Of a DNA stretch of 64,000 bases, positions 45,654 through 55,636 are shown piece after piece. The stretch covers positions 2,024,179-2,088,178 of the forward strand of contig CP126121.1 of assembly GCA_030123625.1 (NCBI GenBank). The letters run 5' to 3'. The translations under genes were made by a program, and so were the position numbers. Numbering within the stretch: the first letter of the stretch is position 1; every line of letters starts with the position of its first letter. The DNA comes from Nitrospira sp. Its GTDB lineage: Bacteria > Nitrospirota > Nitrospiria > Nitrospirales > Nitrospiraceae. A model generated the notes under the pieces. It was not told where the DNA came from. It made no database searches and saw only the letters and a list, made by a program, of their open reading frames with translations.

Positions 45654-45700
45654 AGAACAATCCCTTTTCCTCTTTTGTGGCGGCGTAAGTCAGGAACGGA

Positions 45701-46222
45701 TTAGGCTGCTTGCTCCATCTTCTGGATTGATTTCACTAGCTCATGGATTCGATCACGGACATCCTCGGCTATCTCAGTGAATCGTACCCCCATTCCAGGA
45801 CTAAAAGTATATTGGTCGGCTTTCGGACAGATCCAGGCTATGGTGCCCTTTGCCGGCATCCATTCCTCGGATTTGTCTGGGAACGAGAACTCCATAGCCA
45901 ATCTGGTCCCTACAGGAAGAGGAGATTGGCTTTCGATAAATAACCCGCCGCCGCCAATACCACCTGCTCGACTTTCGAATCGCGGCCCCTCTGGGCTGTT
46001 GTAGCGCACTCGGAACGTGAGCGAAATTCGAGGCTCTGATCGGACTTCTTTTTGAATAGAGACCTTCCGGTGGTAGGCGAGAATTTGCTCGATGACGAAG
46101 TCCCAGGACAGGCTCCCGATTACATCCCCAGTGATACCCCACAAGACGACCATTTCACGTGTCACATCAAGTTCGATGGTTTTGCCTTTGTGCCGTAGAC
46201 TTGAAGAAACAGGGTATTTCAC
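45701..46222 (-). CDS. PilZ-domain protein (tandem copy 1)
   Basis: A 173-residue paralogue of the following gene. The N-termini align residue by residue (VKYPVSSSLRHKGKTIEL against MTFPVVSTAEHQGKSLVV), supporting the GTG start at 46222; GGAGG lies 4 nt upstream. The PilZ region has RSEPRISL and the same altered second motif, GGIGGGGLFIES. The last 30 residues are helical (DRIHELVKSIQKMEQ). An extended frame to 46252 was not used. Confidence 0.8.
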   Translation of the reverse strand: MKYPVSSSLRHKGKTIELDVTREMVVLWGITGDVIGSLSWDFVIEQILAYHRKVSIQKEVRSEPRISLTFRVRYNSPEGPRFESRAGGIGGGGLFIESQSPLPVGTRLAMEFSFPDKSEEWMPAKGTIAWICPKADQYTFSPGMGVRFTEIAEDVRDRIHELVKSIQKMEQAA

Positions 46223-46401
46223 AAAGCCTCCACCGAGAGATGTACGAGGCAAGTATAGCTCGACGTTTCTGATTGTCGAGAAGGGCAGAAGGTGCTGGGC
46301 AAAGAGAGGAGATAACTATCTGGTCGGAAAAATAATCGATTTGTCCCCGTACGGGTTATAAGCTAAGGTGACACGATCATTTATAGACATTTCTACAATT
46401 T

Positions 46402-47658
46402 TTACGCAGTTTTAGCGTCTTTTTCGTGCTCAAATATGCGCATCGGCGGGTTTTTGCCCAAGATGGCATCTTCCGTAATCACCACCTCGACGATCTGTTT
46501 CTGAGAAGGGGCGTCGTACATGACGTCAAGCATCACTTCTTCCAAAATTGCCCGAAGGCCTCTGGCACCAGTCTTCTGAGCATAGGCCTTTCGTGCTACT
46601 GCTCCCAACGCTCCTTCCGTGAATCGGAGCTTAACCTTTTCGAACGACAGTAACTTTTCGTACTGCTTGGTCAAGGCATTGCGGGGTTCGGCAAGGATAC
46701 GGATCAACGCTCGCTCGTCCAACTCCTCTAACGTGGCAACGACTGGTAACCGTCCCACGAATTCGGGTATCAGACCGTACTTCAAAAAATCTTCAGGCTG
46801 AACCTTAGCCAGTAGGTCCCCTAAGCGAATGTCGCTTCTTCCTCGGATTTCAGCCCCAAACCCCATAGCTTTTCGATTCAGCCGCTGTTCAATGATCTGT
46901 TCTAAACCGACAAACGCTCCACCGCAGATGAACAAAATGTTGCTGGTATTGACTTGAATAAATTCTTGATGCGGATGTTTTCTTCCTCCTTGTGGAGGAA
47001 CATTTGCGACCGTGCCCTCGATCAGCTTTAGCAAGGCTTGTTGGACACCTTCGCCGGACACGTCCCGCGTGATAGAAGGGCTGTCGCTCTTCCGACTGAT
47101 CTTATCGATTTCATCGATGTACACAATCCCTCGCTCAGCCCGTTCCACATCATAGTCAGCGGCTTGCAGAAGCTTCAGAATGATGTTCTCGACATCTTCG
47201 CCCACATACCCGGCTTCTGTCAGCGTCGTGGCATCAGCGAGAGTAAAAGGGACGTCAAGGTACTTGGCCAAGGTCTGGGCCAAGAGAGTCTTCCCCGTTC
47301 CGGTTGGACCCACCATAAGGATGTTGCCCTTCTGAAGTTCGATATCATCGACCTCTTTTTCCTTCGACGAAATGCGCTTGTAATGATTGTGCACGGCCAC
47401 GGACAGAATGCGTTTAGCCCGTTCCTGTCCAATGACATACTGATCGAGGTGATGTTTGATTTCCGCCGGCTTCTTGAGTTTGGATGAAATCTCTTCTTTG
47501 GCCTCTTCCCAGTCCTCCGCAATGATGTCGTTGCAAAGATTGACGCATTCGTCACAGATATATACCGTCGGGCCAGCAATCAGCTTTCGCACCTCATCGC
47601 GACTTTTCCCACAGAAAGAACATCGCAAGTGTCGGTCCATCTTTTCCTGCTTGGCCAT
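46402..47658 (-). CDS. clpX: ATP-dependent Clp protease ATP-binding subunit ClpX
   Basis: ClpX unfolds tagged proteins and feeds them to ClpP. The 418-residue protein has the N-terminal zinc-binding domain ([11 protein letters not shown], with CDECVNLC), the Walker [13 protein letters not shown], Walker [10 protein letters not shown], and the IGF-type ClpP-docking loop region. A ribosome site GGAGG lies 5 nt before the ATG. It is the third gene of tig-clpP-clpX, 13 bp after clpP. Confidence 0.97.
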   Translation of the reverse strand: MAKQEKMDRHLRCSFCGKSRDEVRKLIAGPTVYICDECVNLCNDIIAEDWEEAKEEISSKLKKPAEIKHHLDQYVIGQERAKRILSVAVHNHYKRISSKEKEVDDIELQKGNILMVGPTGTGKTLLAQTLAKYLDVPFTLADATTLTEAGYVGEDVENIILKLLQAADYDVERAERGIVYIDEIDKISRKSDSPSITRDVSGEGVQQALLKLIEGTVANVPPQGGRKHPHQEFIQVNTSNILFICGGAFVGLEQIIEQRLNRKAMGFGAEIRGRSDIRLGDLLAKVQPEDFLKYGLIPEFVGRLPVVATLEELDERALIRILAEPRNALTKQYEKLLSFEKVKLRFTEGALGAVARKAYAQKTGARGLRAILEEVMLDVMYDAPSQKQIVEVVITEDAILGKNPPMRIFEHEKDAKTA

Positions 47659-47671
47659 GCACCCTCCTGTG

Positions 47672-48310
47672 TTACTTGCCTTTAATCCCGTCTTTTGCCC
47701 CGTCCGCGGACTCGACTGTTTTTATAAATTTGGGTGGTCGTGTAATCACCTCATCAATGAGGCCGTACCGCTTCGCTTCTTCACCCGACATGAAATAATC
47801 CCGTTCCGTGTCATGCGCAATCTTCTCGATCGGCTGCCCTGTGTGCTTGGCCATAATCTCATTGAGGCGCTCGCGAATCTTGAGAATTTCCCGAGCATGG
47901 ATGTCAATTTCTGTCGCTTGTCCTTGGAATCCACCCAACGGTTGGTGGATCATCACCCTGGCATTGGGCAGGGCGAACCGCTTGCCTTTTGTCCCGGCAG
48001 TCAAGAGAAGCGCTCCCATACTGGCGGCCTGCCCAAGACAGATGGTGTTGATCGGAGGCTTCACATATTGCATGGTATCGTAGATGCCCAATCCGGCAGT
48101 CACACTGCCTCCCGGCGAATTGACATAAAGATTAATATCTTTCTCGGGATCTTCCGCTTCAAGAAAGAGAAGCTGTGCAATTACCAAGTTGGCAAACACA
48201 TCGTCGATCGGGGCTCCCAGGAAAATGATGCGATCTTTGAGAAGGCGCGAGTAGATGTCATAGGCTCGTTCGCCTCTATTAGTTTGCTCGACTACGATCG
48301 GAACCAACAT
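47672..48310 (-). CDS. clpP: ATP-dependent Clp protease proteolytic subunit
   Basis: A serine protease that forms double heptameric rings. The 212-residue protein has the catalytic Ser in [11 protein letters not shown] and His in [16 protein letters not shown]; the glycine-rich [15 protein letters not shown] is also present. The ATG at 48310 is preferred (AAGGA upstream); a TTG at 48319 would add three residues. It lies between tig and clpX. Confidence 0.97.
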   Translation of the reverse strand: MLVPIVVEQTNRGERAYDIYSRLLKDRIIFLGAPIDDVFANLVIAQLLFLEAEDPEKDINLYVNSPGGSVTAGLGIYDTMQYVKPPINTICLGQAASMGALLLTAGTKGKRFALPNARVMIHQPLGGFQGQATEIDIHAREILKIRERLNEIMAKHTGQPIEKIAHDTERDYFMSGEEAKRYGLIDEVITRPPKFIKTVESADGAKDGIKGK

Positions 48311-48379
48311 ATTGCTCAATTCCTTTCCTGGACGAACTTCTGGCCGCTACATTTCGAATGTCGAGTGCAACAATCGCGC

Positions 48380-49687
48380 TTATCCTTGAATAACCGCTTG
48401 GCGATAGACGACATCCAACGCCTTGTCAGCCAAGATCCTGGCGCGTAATTCGTCAACGGAATCCTGACCACCCGCCTGGATCATCTTTACGAGATCGGCT
48501 ATCGGTACCCTGAGTTCTGTGGCTAGTCGAGTCACTTCATTGTTCAGATCGTCCTGGCTCACCGACAAACCTTCTTTCTCGGCGATTGCCTCAAGGATCA
48601 AGCCTGCTTTCACGCGACGATGTGCCTCCTCACGATGCTCTTCGCGAATTCTCTTCAATTCTTCCGCATCTGGTGCAGGAAGAGAATCGGTGACTTTTCC
48701 ACGCTGTCGTGCTTGCCGCACAATCGTGCTGAGCTCTCGCTCTACGAGTGTGTCAGGGAGATCGAAATGATGGGTGTCGATGAGGCGCTTGAGAAGGGCA
48801 TCCTTGTAGGAGTCTTCAATATCCTTCTTGAGCGCCTTTTCCATTTGGCCACGCAACTTGTCTCTTAACTCTTGGAGTGACGCGTATGGCCCGCAGTCCT
48901 TGGCGAACTCATCGTCAAGAGTGGGGAGTTTCTTTTGTTTGACCCCCTTTATGATCAGCTGAAAGCTCACCGTCTTTCCGGCAACTCGCTGATCCGGATG
49001 GCTCACCGGATAGGTCTGAGGGATCTCGACAATATCCCCTTCCTGTCTTCCAATAAGATGAGCGTCTATTTCAATCCCCAGCAAGGCGGCCTTCGAACCC
49101 ACCCTATGTAACTGTCCTTCTTTCTTAGTCCCTTCGAGAGAAGTCCCATCCAGAAATCCTTCTAGATCGACGATGGCATAGTCTCCTTCGGCTAAGGCCT
49201 CACCGGGCGGGGCCGCATCCAAGCGGGCCTGTTGTTCACGCAAGACCTCTAGGGCTCGCTCTACCTGTTCTTCCGCAACTGTGCGCTTGTCTGCCTGGAG
49301 AGAAAGGGGATTGGGGGATTTATAGTCGCGTAGTTCGATCGTGGGTTTGATTTCGACTGTCGCCGTGAAAGTAAATGGGGAATCTTTTTTGATTTTAACC
49401 CGATCCAAAGGGGGAATATCCACCACTACTGGATTGATCCCGGCCTGTTTAATGGCTCGACCATAGAAATCAGGAACGAGCTTTCGAATGACGTCTTCTT
49501 CGATTGTTTTAGCATAACGCTTTTCTAAAATAGCCAAAGGGGCTCTTCCCTGTCTGAACCCTGGAATCTGAACCTGACGGTTGAGTTCCAAGTACGCTCG
49601 TGAAAATTGTTGTGTCACCTCATCGGCCGGCACCTCGATTTTCAAAGCGCGTTTCATCGGTCCTAACTCGGTCACTTCCATTTTCAT
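48380..49687 (-). CDS. tig: trigger factor (ribosome-associated chaperone and PPIase)
   Basis: Trigger factor binds the ribosome exit tunnel and nascent chains. The 435-residue protein has the N-terminal ribosome-binding signature GFRQGRAPLAILEKRY (about residues 45-60), an FKBP-type PPIase domain (about 150-245, DYAIVDLEGFLDG) and the C-terminal helical chaperone arms. The start at 49687 (MKMEVTELG) is chosen; a longer frame to 49801 runs into tRNA-Leu and its extra residues are antisense of a typical tRNA shadow. It is the first protein gene of the tRNA-Leu-tig-clpP-clpX unit. Confidence 0.95.
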   Translation of the reverse strand: MKMEVTELGPMKRALKIEVPADEVTQQFSRAYLELNRQVQIPGFRQGRAPLAILEKRYAKTIEEDVIRKLVPDFYGRAIKQAGINPVVVDIPPLDRVKIKKDSPFTFTATVEIKPTIELRDYKSPNPLSLQADKRTVAEEQVERALEVLREQQARLDAAPPGEALAEGDYAIVDLEGFLDGTSLEGTKKEGQLHRVGSKAALLGIEIDAHLIGRQEGDIVEIPQTYPVSHPDQRVAGKTVSFQLIIKGVKQKKLPTLDDEFAKDCGPYASLQELRDKLRGQMEKALKKDIEDSYKDALLKRLIDTHHFDLPDTLVERELSTIVRQARQRGKVTDSLPAPDAEELKRIREEHREEAHRRVKAGLILEAIAEKEGLSVSQDDLNNEVTRLATELRVPIADLVKMIQAGGQDSVDELRARILADKALDVVYRQAVIQG

Positions 49688-49724
49688 CGTCGAGATTGAG
49701 CTCCCTGCCAAGGAATCGTACCAG

Positions 49725-49807
49725 TGGTGCGAGAGGGGGGACTTGAACCCCCACGGTTGCCCACGAGATCCTAAGTCTCGCGCGTCTGCCAGTTCCGCCA
49801 CTCTCGC
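49725..49807 (-). tRNA. tRNA-Leu (anticodon UAG)
   Basis: Class II cloverleaf with acceptor stem GCGAGAG/CTCTCGC, discriminator A and encoded CCA. The anticodon stem CGAGA/TCTCG encloses CTTAGGA, giving TAG. A long variable arm is present. It lies 37 bp upstream of tig on the same strand. Confidence 0.96.
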
Positions 49808-50157
49808 ATGGATAAGGAATACCGCGGAGCTGTCACTCTATCGAGATCCGGCTGCATAACAGAGTGACTGAGACTGCAAAAACACGCGATGTCGTATAGC
49901 GTTGTACCGTTGGACACCTGTAATGTCAACCCATACGACCGAGGGTAGCTTGTTCTTGGTACGAATTGAACAGCCGAGTTGTTTGCTGATCCTCGCTCGC
50001 CGAAAACTTCGTTTCAGTTCGCCGTGGTACATCTCAGGATGACCGTCTTGATAGAAGAATTGTCTCCGCGAAACTTTAATGGCAATGGCGAGGCTGTTCA
50101 CCTTGCCCCTCATGAACTCCCATGCTAAGATGCTCTCTCTTTGCACTTCTCAATAGC
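49808..50157 (-). other. stretch between tRNA-Leu and tRNA-Ser
   Basis: The 350 bp between the two tRNA genes hold a 102-codon minus-strand frame at 49838-50146 starting with GTG. Its sequence is basic, without a known domain, and has no convincing ribosome site, so it is not called as a gene. Promoters for the divergent tRNAs are expected here but none was clearly recognised. Confidence 0.4.
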
Positions 50158-50247
<90 letters not shown>

Positions 50248-50353
50248 TACCGCGCTGCGTGAGTACCGCCCGCCTATTATCGCTGTATCGTCATTTCTGC
50301 GGGCGGATACATATCTTAAGTGCGGACTGTATTGGAGAGCCTAGATCGAAATA

Positions 50354-50454
50354 GGGGCTGGGCCCTGTGCAATAGAATCCTGTGAACCCCGCCAGGTCCG
50401 GAAGGAAGCAACGGTAAGCAGCCAGTTCTGTGTGCCGCAGGATCACCTGGCCCC
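50354..50454 (+). ncRNA. ffs: signal recognition particle RNA, small bacterial type (4.5S)
   Basis: The conserved domain IV core GTCCGGAAGGAAGCAACGGT lies in the apical part, flanked by CCAGG and CAGCC. The ends pair as GGGGC (50354-50358) with GCCCC (50450-50454), giving a hairpin of about 101 nt. It binds Ffh for membrane targeting. It lies about 110 bp upstream of dnaX. Confidence 0.93.
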
Positions 50455-50564
50455 ACTCTGGACGCGAGGCGCGAACATGAGACGTAAGACGGCAGCATCG
50501 TCGGTTGTATATCGTCTTGTGTTACGTTCCTTACATCTCATCTCTTACTCCGGACGACTTCTTT

Positions 50565-52349
50565 ATGGACTATCAAGTCTCCGCGCGTAAATACCGGCCC
50601 AGTACGTTTGACGATGTGATCGGGCAACCCCATGTTGTCCAAACGTTAATGAACGCGGTCTCGACGAAGCGGATCGCGCACGCATATCTATTTTCCGGCA
50701 CACGAGGCGTGGGAAAAACCACCGTCGCACGAATACTGGCGAAGGCACTCAACTGTGAACAGGGACCGACAAGTCATCCTTGCAATACCTGCGAGAACTG
50801 CCGCGAGATCGTGCAAGGGAATTCAGTTGATGTCATCGAAATTGACGGTGCATCCAATACCAGCGTGGACGATGTACGAGAGATCCGCGAGAACGTGAAG
50901 TTCACGCCGTTACGTGGTCAATTTCGAGTGTACATCATCGACGAAGTCCACATGCTCTCAAACTCGGCGTTCAATGCCCTGTTGAAGACACTCGAGGAAC
51001 CACCCACACATGTGGTTTTTATCTTTGCGACAACAGAGATTCATAAAATCCCCGCGACGATTCTCTCACGATGTCAGCACTACAATTTTCGCCGCATTGC
51101 CAGAACCGAAATCATTGAGCGACTTCGGCACGTGGCGGCGCAAGATCGGTTGACTCTTGAGGAACAGAGCTTCGTGGCTCTGGCTCGTACCAGTGAAGGG
51201 AGTATGCGCGATGCTCTGAGTTTGCTTGATCAGGCCGTTGCATATGGCGGCAAGACCATCAGCCATGCGGATCTCGAACTGCTGTTGGGAGCCGTACCTC
51301 AAGAACTGGTGCAGGAGCTCATTAGAGCGATTATGGCCCAAGACAGCCCTGCTGCACTTGCCAGCCTGGCCAATCTGCTGGACCGCGGACATGACTTGCG
51401 CACGTTCTGCGCTGAAGTAGTGGAACATATCCGCAATCTGCTCGTGGCGGCAGTCGTCCCCGTTACGGCCGAGTTGCGCGGCCTGATTGAAACCTCGGAA
51501 GACGATTTGAACCAACTATCGATGAACGCCAAGGAACTGACTCCGGAACAGCTTCAGGAGTTACTTGCAATTTTCCTCCAAGCGGAAGATTCTTTACGAT
51601 TCAGCAGCCACCCTCGCTTTGTCATGGAGACCGCGGCTGTTCGAGCGACACGGCTGTTGGCCCAACGAGAGGGTACAGAGACCCGCTCAATACAGACAGC
51701 ATCGTCCTCCAACCAGAAACCTCCAGCTGAGCCGGAAAGGCGCAAGAGTGGACTATCAGCTCATCCAGCTTTGCGCCAGAGCGCACCCGTTGGATCAAGG
51801 CCCATTCCTAAATCTAGCCCCACGGCCAAGGAGGAAACGGATGAAGGACCATCGATCTCACCTGGACCATCTCACAGCCCACAGGCCGATGTGGTCACAG
51901 CCACCGTGTCTCCCACAGCCGTCGACCCACAACCGACGTTGCAGTGGGAATTAGTCCAAGAAGAGATTGCAGCTTCATTTCCCAATGTTGCGCCGTTTCT
52001 TGAAGCCGGCAGATTTGTCGGGATCGAGGGTGGGTGTGTCACTATCGGGTTTGCCAAACAGGCAACCGTAGCCAGAGCTAGATTGGAGAAGGAAGAGAAT
52101 CTTCTGGTGTTATCGAAATTGTGCGAACGTCAGTTGGGGTATCCCTTACGTGTCCGCATCATCGAGCTGACTGAAACCCATCCACCTGGACCAACCATGG
52201 CCCAAGTACGAGCCGCTAAGGAACAAGAACAACGGCTGGTGTTGTTCGAACGTGCGAAAGCGAACCCGACAGTGAAACAGGCCCTCGAAATATTCGGCGT
52301 GGAGCTAGCCGAGGTTCGTACTATAGCCCAGCAGGAGGCAAGCGAATGA
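50565..52349 (+). CDS. dnaX: DNA polymerase III subunits gamma/tau
   Basis: The clamp-loader ATPase of the replicative polymerase. The 594-residue protein has the start signature YQVSARKYRPSTFDDVIGQ, Walker A GTRGVGKTTVAR, a zinc-binding cluster (CEQGPTSHPCNTCENC), and the SRC motif (ILSRCQHYNF). The C-terminal tau-like region is long, with a Pro/Ser-rich linker from about residue 400. No frameshift slip site was looked for beyond inspection. The ATG at 50565 fits the family; 20 extra upstream residues (to 50505) do not. It is followed by ybaB with a 4-nt overlap. Confidence 0.95.
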   Translation: MDYQVSARKYRPSTFDDVIGQPHVVQTLMNAVSTKRIAHAYLFSGTRGVGKTTVARILAKALNCEQGPTSHPCNTCENCREIVQGNSVDVIEIDGASNTSVDDVREIRENVKFTPLRGQFRVYIIDEVHMLSNSAFNALLKTLEEPPTHVVFIFATTEIHKIPATILSRCQHYNFRRIARTEIIERLRHVAAQDRLTLEEQSFVALARTSEGSMRDALSLLDQAVAYGGKTISHADLELLLGAVPQELVQELIRAIMAQDSPAALASLANLLDRGHDLRTFCAEVVEHIRNLLVAAVVPVTAELRGLIETSEDDLNQLSMNAKELTPEQLQELLAIFLQAEDSLRFSSHPRFVMETAAVRATRLLAQREGTETRSIQTASSSNQKPPAEPERRKSGLSAHPALRQSAPVGSRPIPKSSPTAKEETDEGPSISPGPSHSPQADVVTATVSPTAVDPQPTLQWELVQEEIAASFPNVAPFLEAGRFVGIEGGCVTIGFAKQATVARARLEKEENLLVLSKLCERQLGYPLRVRIIELTETHPPGPTMAQVRAAKEQEQRLVLFERAKANPTVKQALEIFGVELAEVRTIAQQEASE

Positions 52350-52669
52350 AAAATCCTTTTGGTAACATGAGCAACATACTTAAGCAAGCCCAGGCTATGC
52401 AAGAACAAATGGCTAAGATTCAAGAGCAAGCCGCATCCAAAACGGCCAGCGGGACGGCCGGCGGTGGGATCGTCACCGTCACGGCGAACGGAGCCATGCA
52501 GATCGTCAGCGTGACGATCGATCCTGAGGTCGTCAAGAGCGGCGATGTCGATATGCTTCAAGATCTTATAGTGGCCGCGACGAATGAAGCGCTCCGCAAG
52601 GCCAAGGAATTGATGGAAGGCGAAATGAAAGCGCTGACCGGCGGGATGAAGATTCCGGGTCTGTTTTAG
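52346..52669 (+). CDS. YbaB/EbfC-family nucleoid-associated protein
   Basis: A 107-residue DNA-binding protein, usual length for the family. The N-terminal helix MSNILKQAQAMQEQMAKIQE and the central GGGIVTVTANGAMQIVSVTI are typical, with the C-terminal helix ending in ALTGGMKIPGLF. The classical dnaX-ybaB-recR order supports the call. GGAGG lies 7 nt before the ATG, which overlaps the dnaX stop. Confidence 0.95.
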   Translation: MKNPFGNMSNILKQAQAMQEQMAKIQEQAASKTASGTAGGGIVTVTANGAMQIVSVTIDPEVVKSGDVDMLQDLIVAATNEALRKAKELMEGEMKALTGGMKIPGLF

Positions 52670-52671
52670 GA

Positions 52672-53274
52672 ATGGCTGTCGATCAACAGGGCTTGCTGGC
52701 GAGATTGATTAAGGAACTGGTCCGCCTTCCTGGAATCGGTCACAAAAGCGCTCAGCGGTTGGCCTTTCATCTCATGAAGGCCGAGCGAGAGGATGCTTTG
52801 CGGTTAGCGGATGCCATTCGTGCCGTGAAGGATGGATTGGCGTTTTGTAGGCAATGTCGCAATATTGCGGAAGCAGACTTGTGCGAATTTTGCCTTGACC
52901 CGAAACGCGATCGGACCAAGATTTTCGTCGTTGAAGAACCAAGTACGCTGTATGCCGTCGAACGGGCAGGCGCCTATCGCGGTCTCTACCATGTCTTGCT
53001 GGGAGCGCTCTCCCCACTCGAAGGCGTAGGACCGGCAGACATTAAAGCTGAAGAACTTGTTGAGCGCGTGAAACTCGGCGGGGTTGAAGAAATCATCCTC
53101 GCGACGAATCCCACCATTGAAGGAGAAGCCACAGCGATCTATCTGACCCGATTGCTCAAACCCTTCGGTGTACGCATTTCCCGAATTGCTTATGGGATTC
53201 CCGTGGGCATGGACATTGAGTATGCGGACGAAGTAACGTTGCTGAAATCGATCGAGGGGCGACGTGATCTATAG
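52672..53274 (+). CDS. recR: recombination protein RecR
   Basis: RecR works with RecO/RecF in loading RecA at gaps. The 200-residue protein has the helix-hairpin-helix start (LPGIGHKSAQRLAFHLM), a four-Cys zinc motif (CRQCRNIAEADLCEFCLD) and a Toprim domain (IFVVEEPSTLYAVERAG, then YHVLLGALSPLEGVGP). It begins 2 bp after ybaB. The length matches the family. Confidence 0.96.
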   Translation: MAVDQQGLLARLIKELVRLPGIGHKSAQRLAFHLMKAEREDALRLADAIRAVKDGLAFCRQCRNIAEADLCEFCLDPKRDRTKIFVVEEPSTLYAVERAGAYRGLYHVLLGALSPLEGVGPADIKAEELVERVKLGGVEEIILATNPTIEGEATAIYLTRLLKPFGVRISRIAYGIPVGMDIEYADEVTLLKSIEGRRDL

Positions 53275-53359
53275 CTGGTACAGGAGTTCCAACTCTCGTT
53301 GACCCCTTTCACGTAGATTGGTATAGTTCCTTGTTTTTCCTACACGCAGAATCCGAGCT

Positions 53360-53809
53360 ATGAAGACACGCCGTTCCGCTACACGCACTCCCTCGACAAA
53401 ATCGCAGAGCCCGGTGCGCGGCAGGCGTTCTGTGAATAAGCCGAAAGCTGGCACCCAGGACACCAAGTATCCCGACATCCGCCGTGACCTCGAACGTCAA
53501 CGCGCAGCCATTTTGAATGATGTTGGTGAAGTTCTGACACATCGAGACGGTCTCGCGGCATTTCCCGACGTCAGCGACCAAGCATCCGCCGAGGTCGACC
53601 AGAATTTTTCCATGCGAATTCGGGAACGCGAACGAAAACTGCTCAAGAAGATCGATGAAGCTCTGGAGCGGATGGACGCCGCCACATACGGAATTTGTGA
53701 ACGCTGCGGTGGAGACATTCCTTACAAACGGCTTAAAGCTCGTCCAGTCACCACTCTCTGTATCGAGTGCAAAACTCTTCAAGAACAGGAAGAGCAAGCT
53801 CGAGGCTGA
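53360..53809 (+). CDS. DksA/TraR-family zinc-finger protein
   Basis: A 149-residue protein with a basic, Ser/Arg-rich N-terminal tail (about 35 residues), a coiled coil (DLERQRAAILNDVGEVL and IRERERKLLKKIDEALERM) and the zinc finger CERCGGDIPYKRLKARPV followed by CIEC. The tip region DVSDQASAEVDQ keeps acidic residues found at the tip of DksA-type proteins. It could modulate RNA polymerase through the secondary channel, by analogy. The basic tail is longer than in E. coli DksA. Confidence 0.88.
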   Translation: MKTRRSATRTPSTKSQSPVRGRRSVNKPKAGTQDTKYPDIRRDLERQRAAILNDVGEVLTHRDGLAAFPDVSDQASAEVDQNFSMRIRERERKLLKKIDEALERMDAATYGICERCGGDIPYKRLKARPVTTLCIECKTLQEQEEQARG

Positions 53810-53860
53810 ATCGCTTTCTTTACGTGAATCAAAAAATAAAGGTAATCCCGGTAGGGGAGC

Positions 53861-55009
53861 CTATCGCTTCAAGGCCTTGACCCGTTCCTTGGCCTGCGCG
53901 ATGCGTGTTTCCTCTTCGGTTATCCCTTCGACAAGAGCAAGGTAGGTTTCGTACTCGGAGATGGCGCGTTTAGGGTTCGTGTCTTCACACGTTTCTGCCA
54001 GATTGAACCGGGCCAGGGCATAGTTGGGACGCAGAGTTACCGCCTTTTCAAACAAGCTCAAACCAGCCGCTTTATCCCCTAATTTTACCTGGACAGTGCC
54101 GAGATTGTTTAAGACCTCCGGGATATTGGGCCTGAGGGAAAGCGACCGCATCATTTCTGTTTTTGCCTTGTCGAATCGACCCTTGGCCTCCCACACGAGT
54201 CCCAATTTATGATGGGCTTCGGCAAGCCATACCTTATTTGTAAATCCACTGGCAATCGCCTTTTGGTATGCGTCGGCCGCGATATCATAGTTCTTCTCAC
54301 CGCAGTATGCGAGCTGGGCAGTTTGGCCACGAGCGAATTGCTGCAAAGACGAGAACGGCTCTTTATCTTCGGCTCCCTGGCTCTCCATTTTTTGTCCACC
54401 CTTGCCACTTGTCGGATTGCGAAGCCGATCAAGGAACTCTCGCCGGTACGGAGAGAAGAGCCGCACATAGGGATCAATGGTGAGTGAGGCCTGAAGCAGG
54501 ATTGGTTGTTCTCCGAGACCGATAACAAGATATTGGGTCGTGCTTTTTTCGTCACCAGTTTCCAGAAGAGCGCTGCTCTCCATGTTCGTCCTTGTTTCCA
54601 ATTGGGCTACATTCAAATAGAACTCCACTGACGGTTTCAACTGCGAGAGCGTGCGCCGGAGTACCGAATAGGGTTCAAGGTCCAACCCTTTAGGGAACGT
54701 GAAGAGCGCACCGACCAGGAGACCATCTTCGTCGAAAAAATAGGATTCCTCGCCCTGTGAAGCACTGTTCTCCGTCGGAATCCTGACTTCGCGGCCACTT
54801 CCCCAGTCTTTTACTGTGTGGGCCGCTGTGGAATATTTTCTCATGAAGTCGATCTTGCGGTCGCAGAGCGCTGTTGAGGCCATCAGGATAAGATCTGTTT
54901 CGGACGGAGGAAGCGGAGGCTTGACGGGAGCCGCTGAACCGCCACACCCAATCACCAGACCCCCCAGTACAATGAGGCCGGCAAAGGACATGTCCCGGAG
55001 GGAACTCAT
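53861..55009 (-). CDS. TPR-repeat lipoprotein
   Basis: A 382-residue lipoprotein with signal peptide FAGLIVLGGLVIGC (lipobox VIG-C, residue 22). The mature N-terminal part (about 40-210) is an unrecognised domain. From about residue 235 a run of tetratricopeptide repeats follows (KNYDIAADAYQKAIASGF, HHKLGLVWEAKGRFDKAKTE, NLGTVQVKLGDKAAGLSLFE). Such proteins often act as scaffolds at the outer membrane. Two ATG starts (55009, 54991) are possible. Confidence 0.83.
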   Translation of the reverse strand: MSSLRDMSFAGLIVLGGLVIGCGGSAAPVKPPLPPSETDLILMASTALCDRKIDFMRKYSTAAHTVKDWGSGREVRIPTENSASQGEESYFFDEDGLLVGALFTFPKGLDLEPYSVLRRTLSQLKPSVEFYLNVAQLETRTNMESSALLETGDEKSTTQYLVIGLGEQPILLQASLTIDPYVRLFSPYRREFLDRLRNPTSGKGGQKMESQGAEDKEPFSSLQQFARGQTAQLAYCGEKNYDIAADAYQKAIASGFTNKVWLAEAHHKLGLVWEAKGRFDKAKTEMMRSLSLRPNIPEVLNNLGTVQVKLGDKAAGLSLFEKAVTLRPNYALARFNLAETCEDTNPKRAISEYETYLALVEGITEEETRIAQAKERVKALKR

Positions 55010-55078
55010 CGAGAAACCCTACACTGCATACTGCCAACAATACACGATTTGAGGGAGTCTTCGCGAAGAGGAAAGTGA

Positions 55079-55107
55079 AAGGCCCGCTTTTCGAAAGAGC
55101 GGGCCTT
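55079..55107 (-). terminator. strong hairpin between two lipoprotein genes
   Basis: AAGGCCCGCT pairs with AGCGGGCCTT around a short loop. It lies 28 bp downstream of the lipoprotein gene at 55136 on the minus strand, and the distal side is T-rich. It could terminate the upstream lipoprotein transcript. Confidence 0.75.
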
Positions 55108-55135
55108 AGATTCTACCCAAGGAAGATGACCGGAA

Positions 55136-55477
55136 CTACCGGCGCTGGGTGTTCACCATATTATCTTCAGCTGTATAGCCGGAGAGATAGGCGAATCCGC
55201 TTGCTAGGGTATACATCGGGCGATTGATCCCATAGTCGAAAGCATGGCCGATCGGGTTTGCAACAAATCCGACCCAGCGAAGCGGGTGATCATTGACAGC
55301 CGAGCCAGCAACGGGGTCCGAGTAGACCAATGCAGTGCTGTCCAGAATGTTGTAGATACTAGTTGGAGGCGTGTATTCTTTGGCATCAATACTTGTGTTT
55401 TGTTGGTACATCGTGCTACAGCCTGCAGCGACCATCGTCAGCATTACGATGCCGATAACATTCCGCATGACATCCAT
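55136..55477 (-). CDS. small lipoprotein of unknown function
   Basis: A 113-residue protein with a lipoprotein signal (RNVIGIVMLTMVAAGC, lipobox VAA-C, about residue 20). The mature region contains YNILDSTALVYSDPVAG and YGINRPMYTLASGFAYLSGY, with no recognised domain. It is followed by a strong terminator hairpin and lies downstream of tRNA-Val on the same strand. Confidence 0.75.
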   Translation of the reverse strand: MDVMRNVIGIVMLTMVAAGCSTMYQQNTSIDAKEYTPPTSIYNILDSTALVYSDPVAGSAVNDHPLRWVGFVANPIGHAFDYGINRPMYTLASGFAYLSGYTAEDNMVNTQRR

Positions 55478-55636
55478 GGTAGTACCTCGCTTAGTTCAGT
55501 TCCTGTCCTTGCTCACAAACTGACTTCCTTCACAAACCAATCAAAAGTGTAGCCGACATCCTGAGTTTTGTCCAAGGATTGGACTTTGGGGGAAAAACCG
55601 CATCCTGGTGGGAAGAAAGAGATTCCAAGCTGAGCA

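Noticed and set aside
49688..49801. N-terminal extension of trigger factor (AELADARDLGSRG and onward).
   Set aside because: It reads through tRNA-Leu(UAG); the peptide is the usual tRNA translation artefact.
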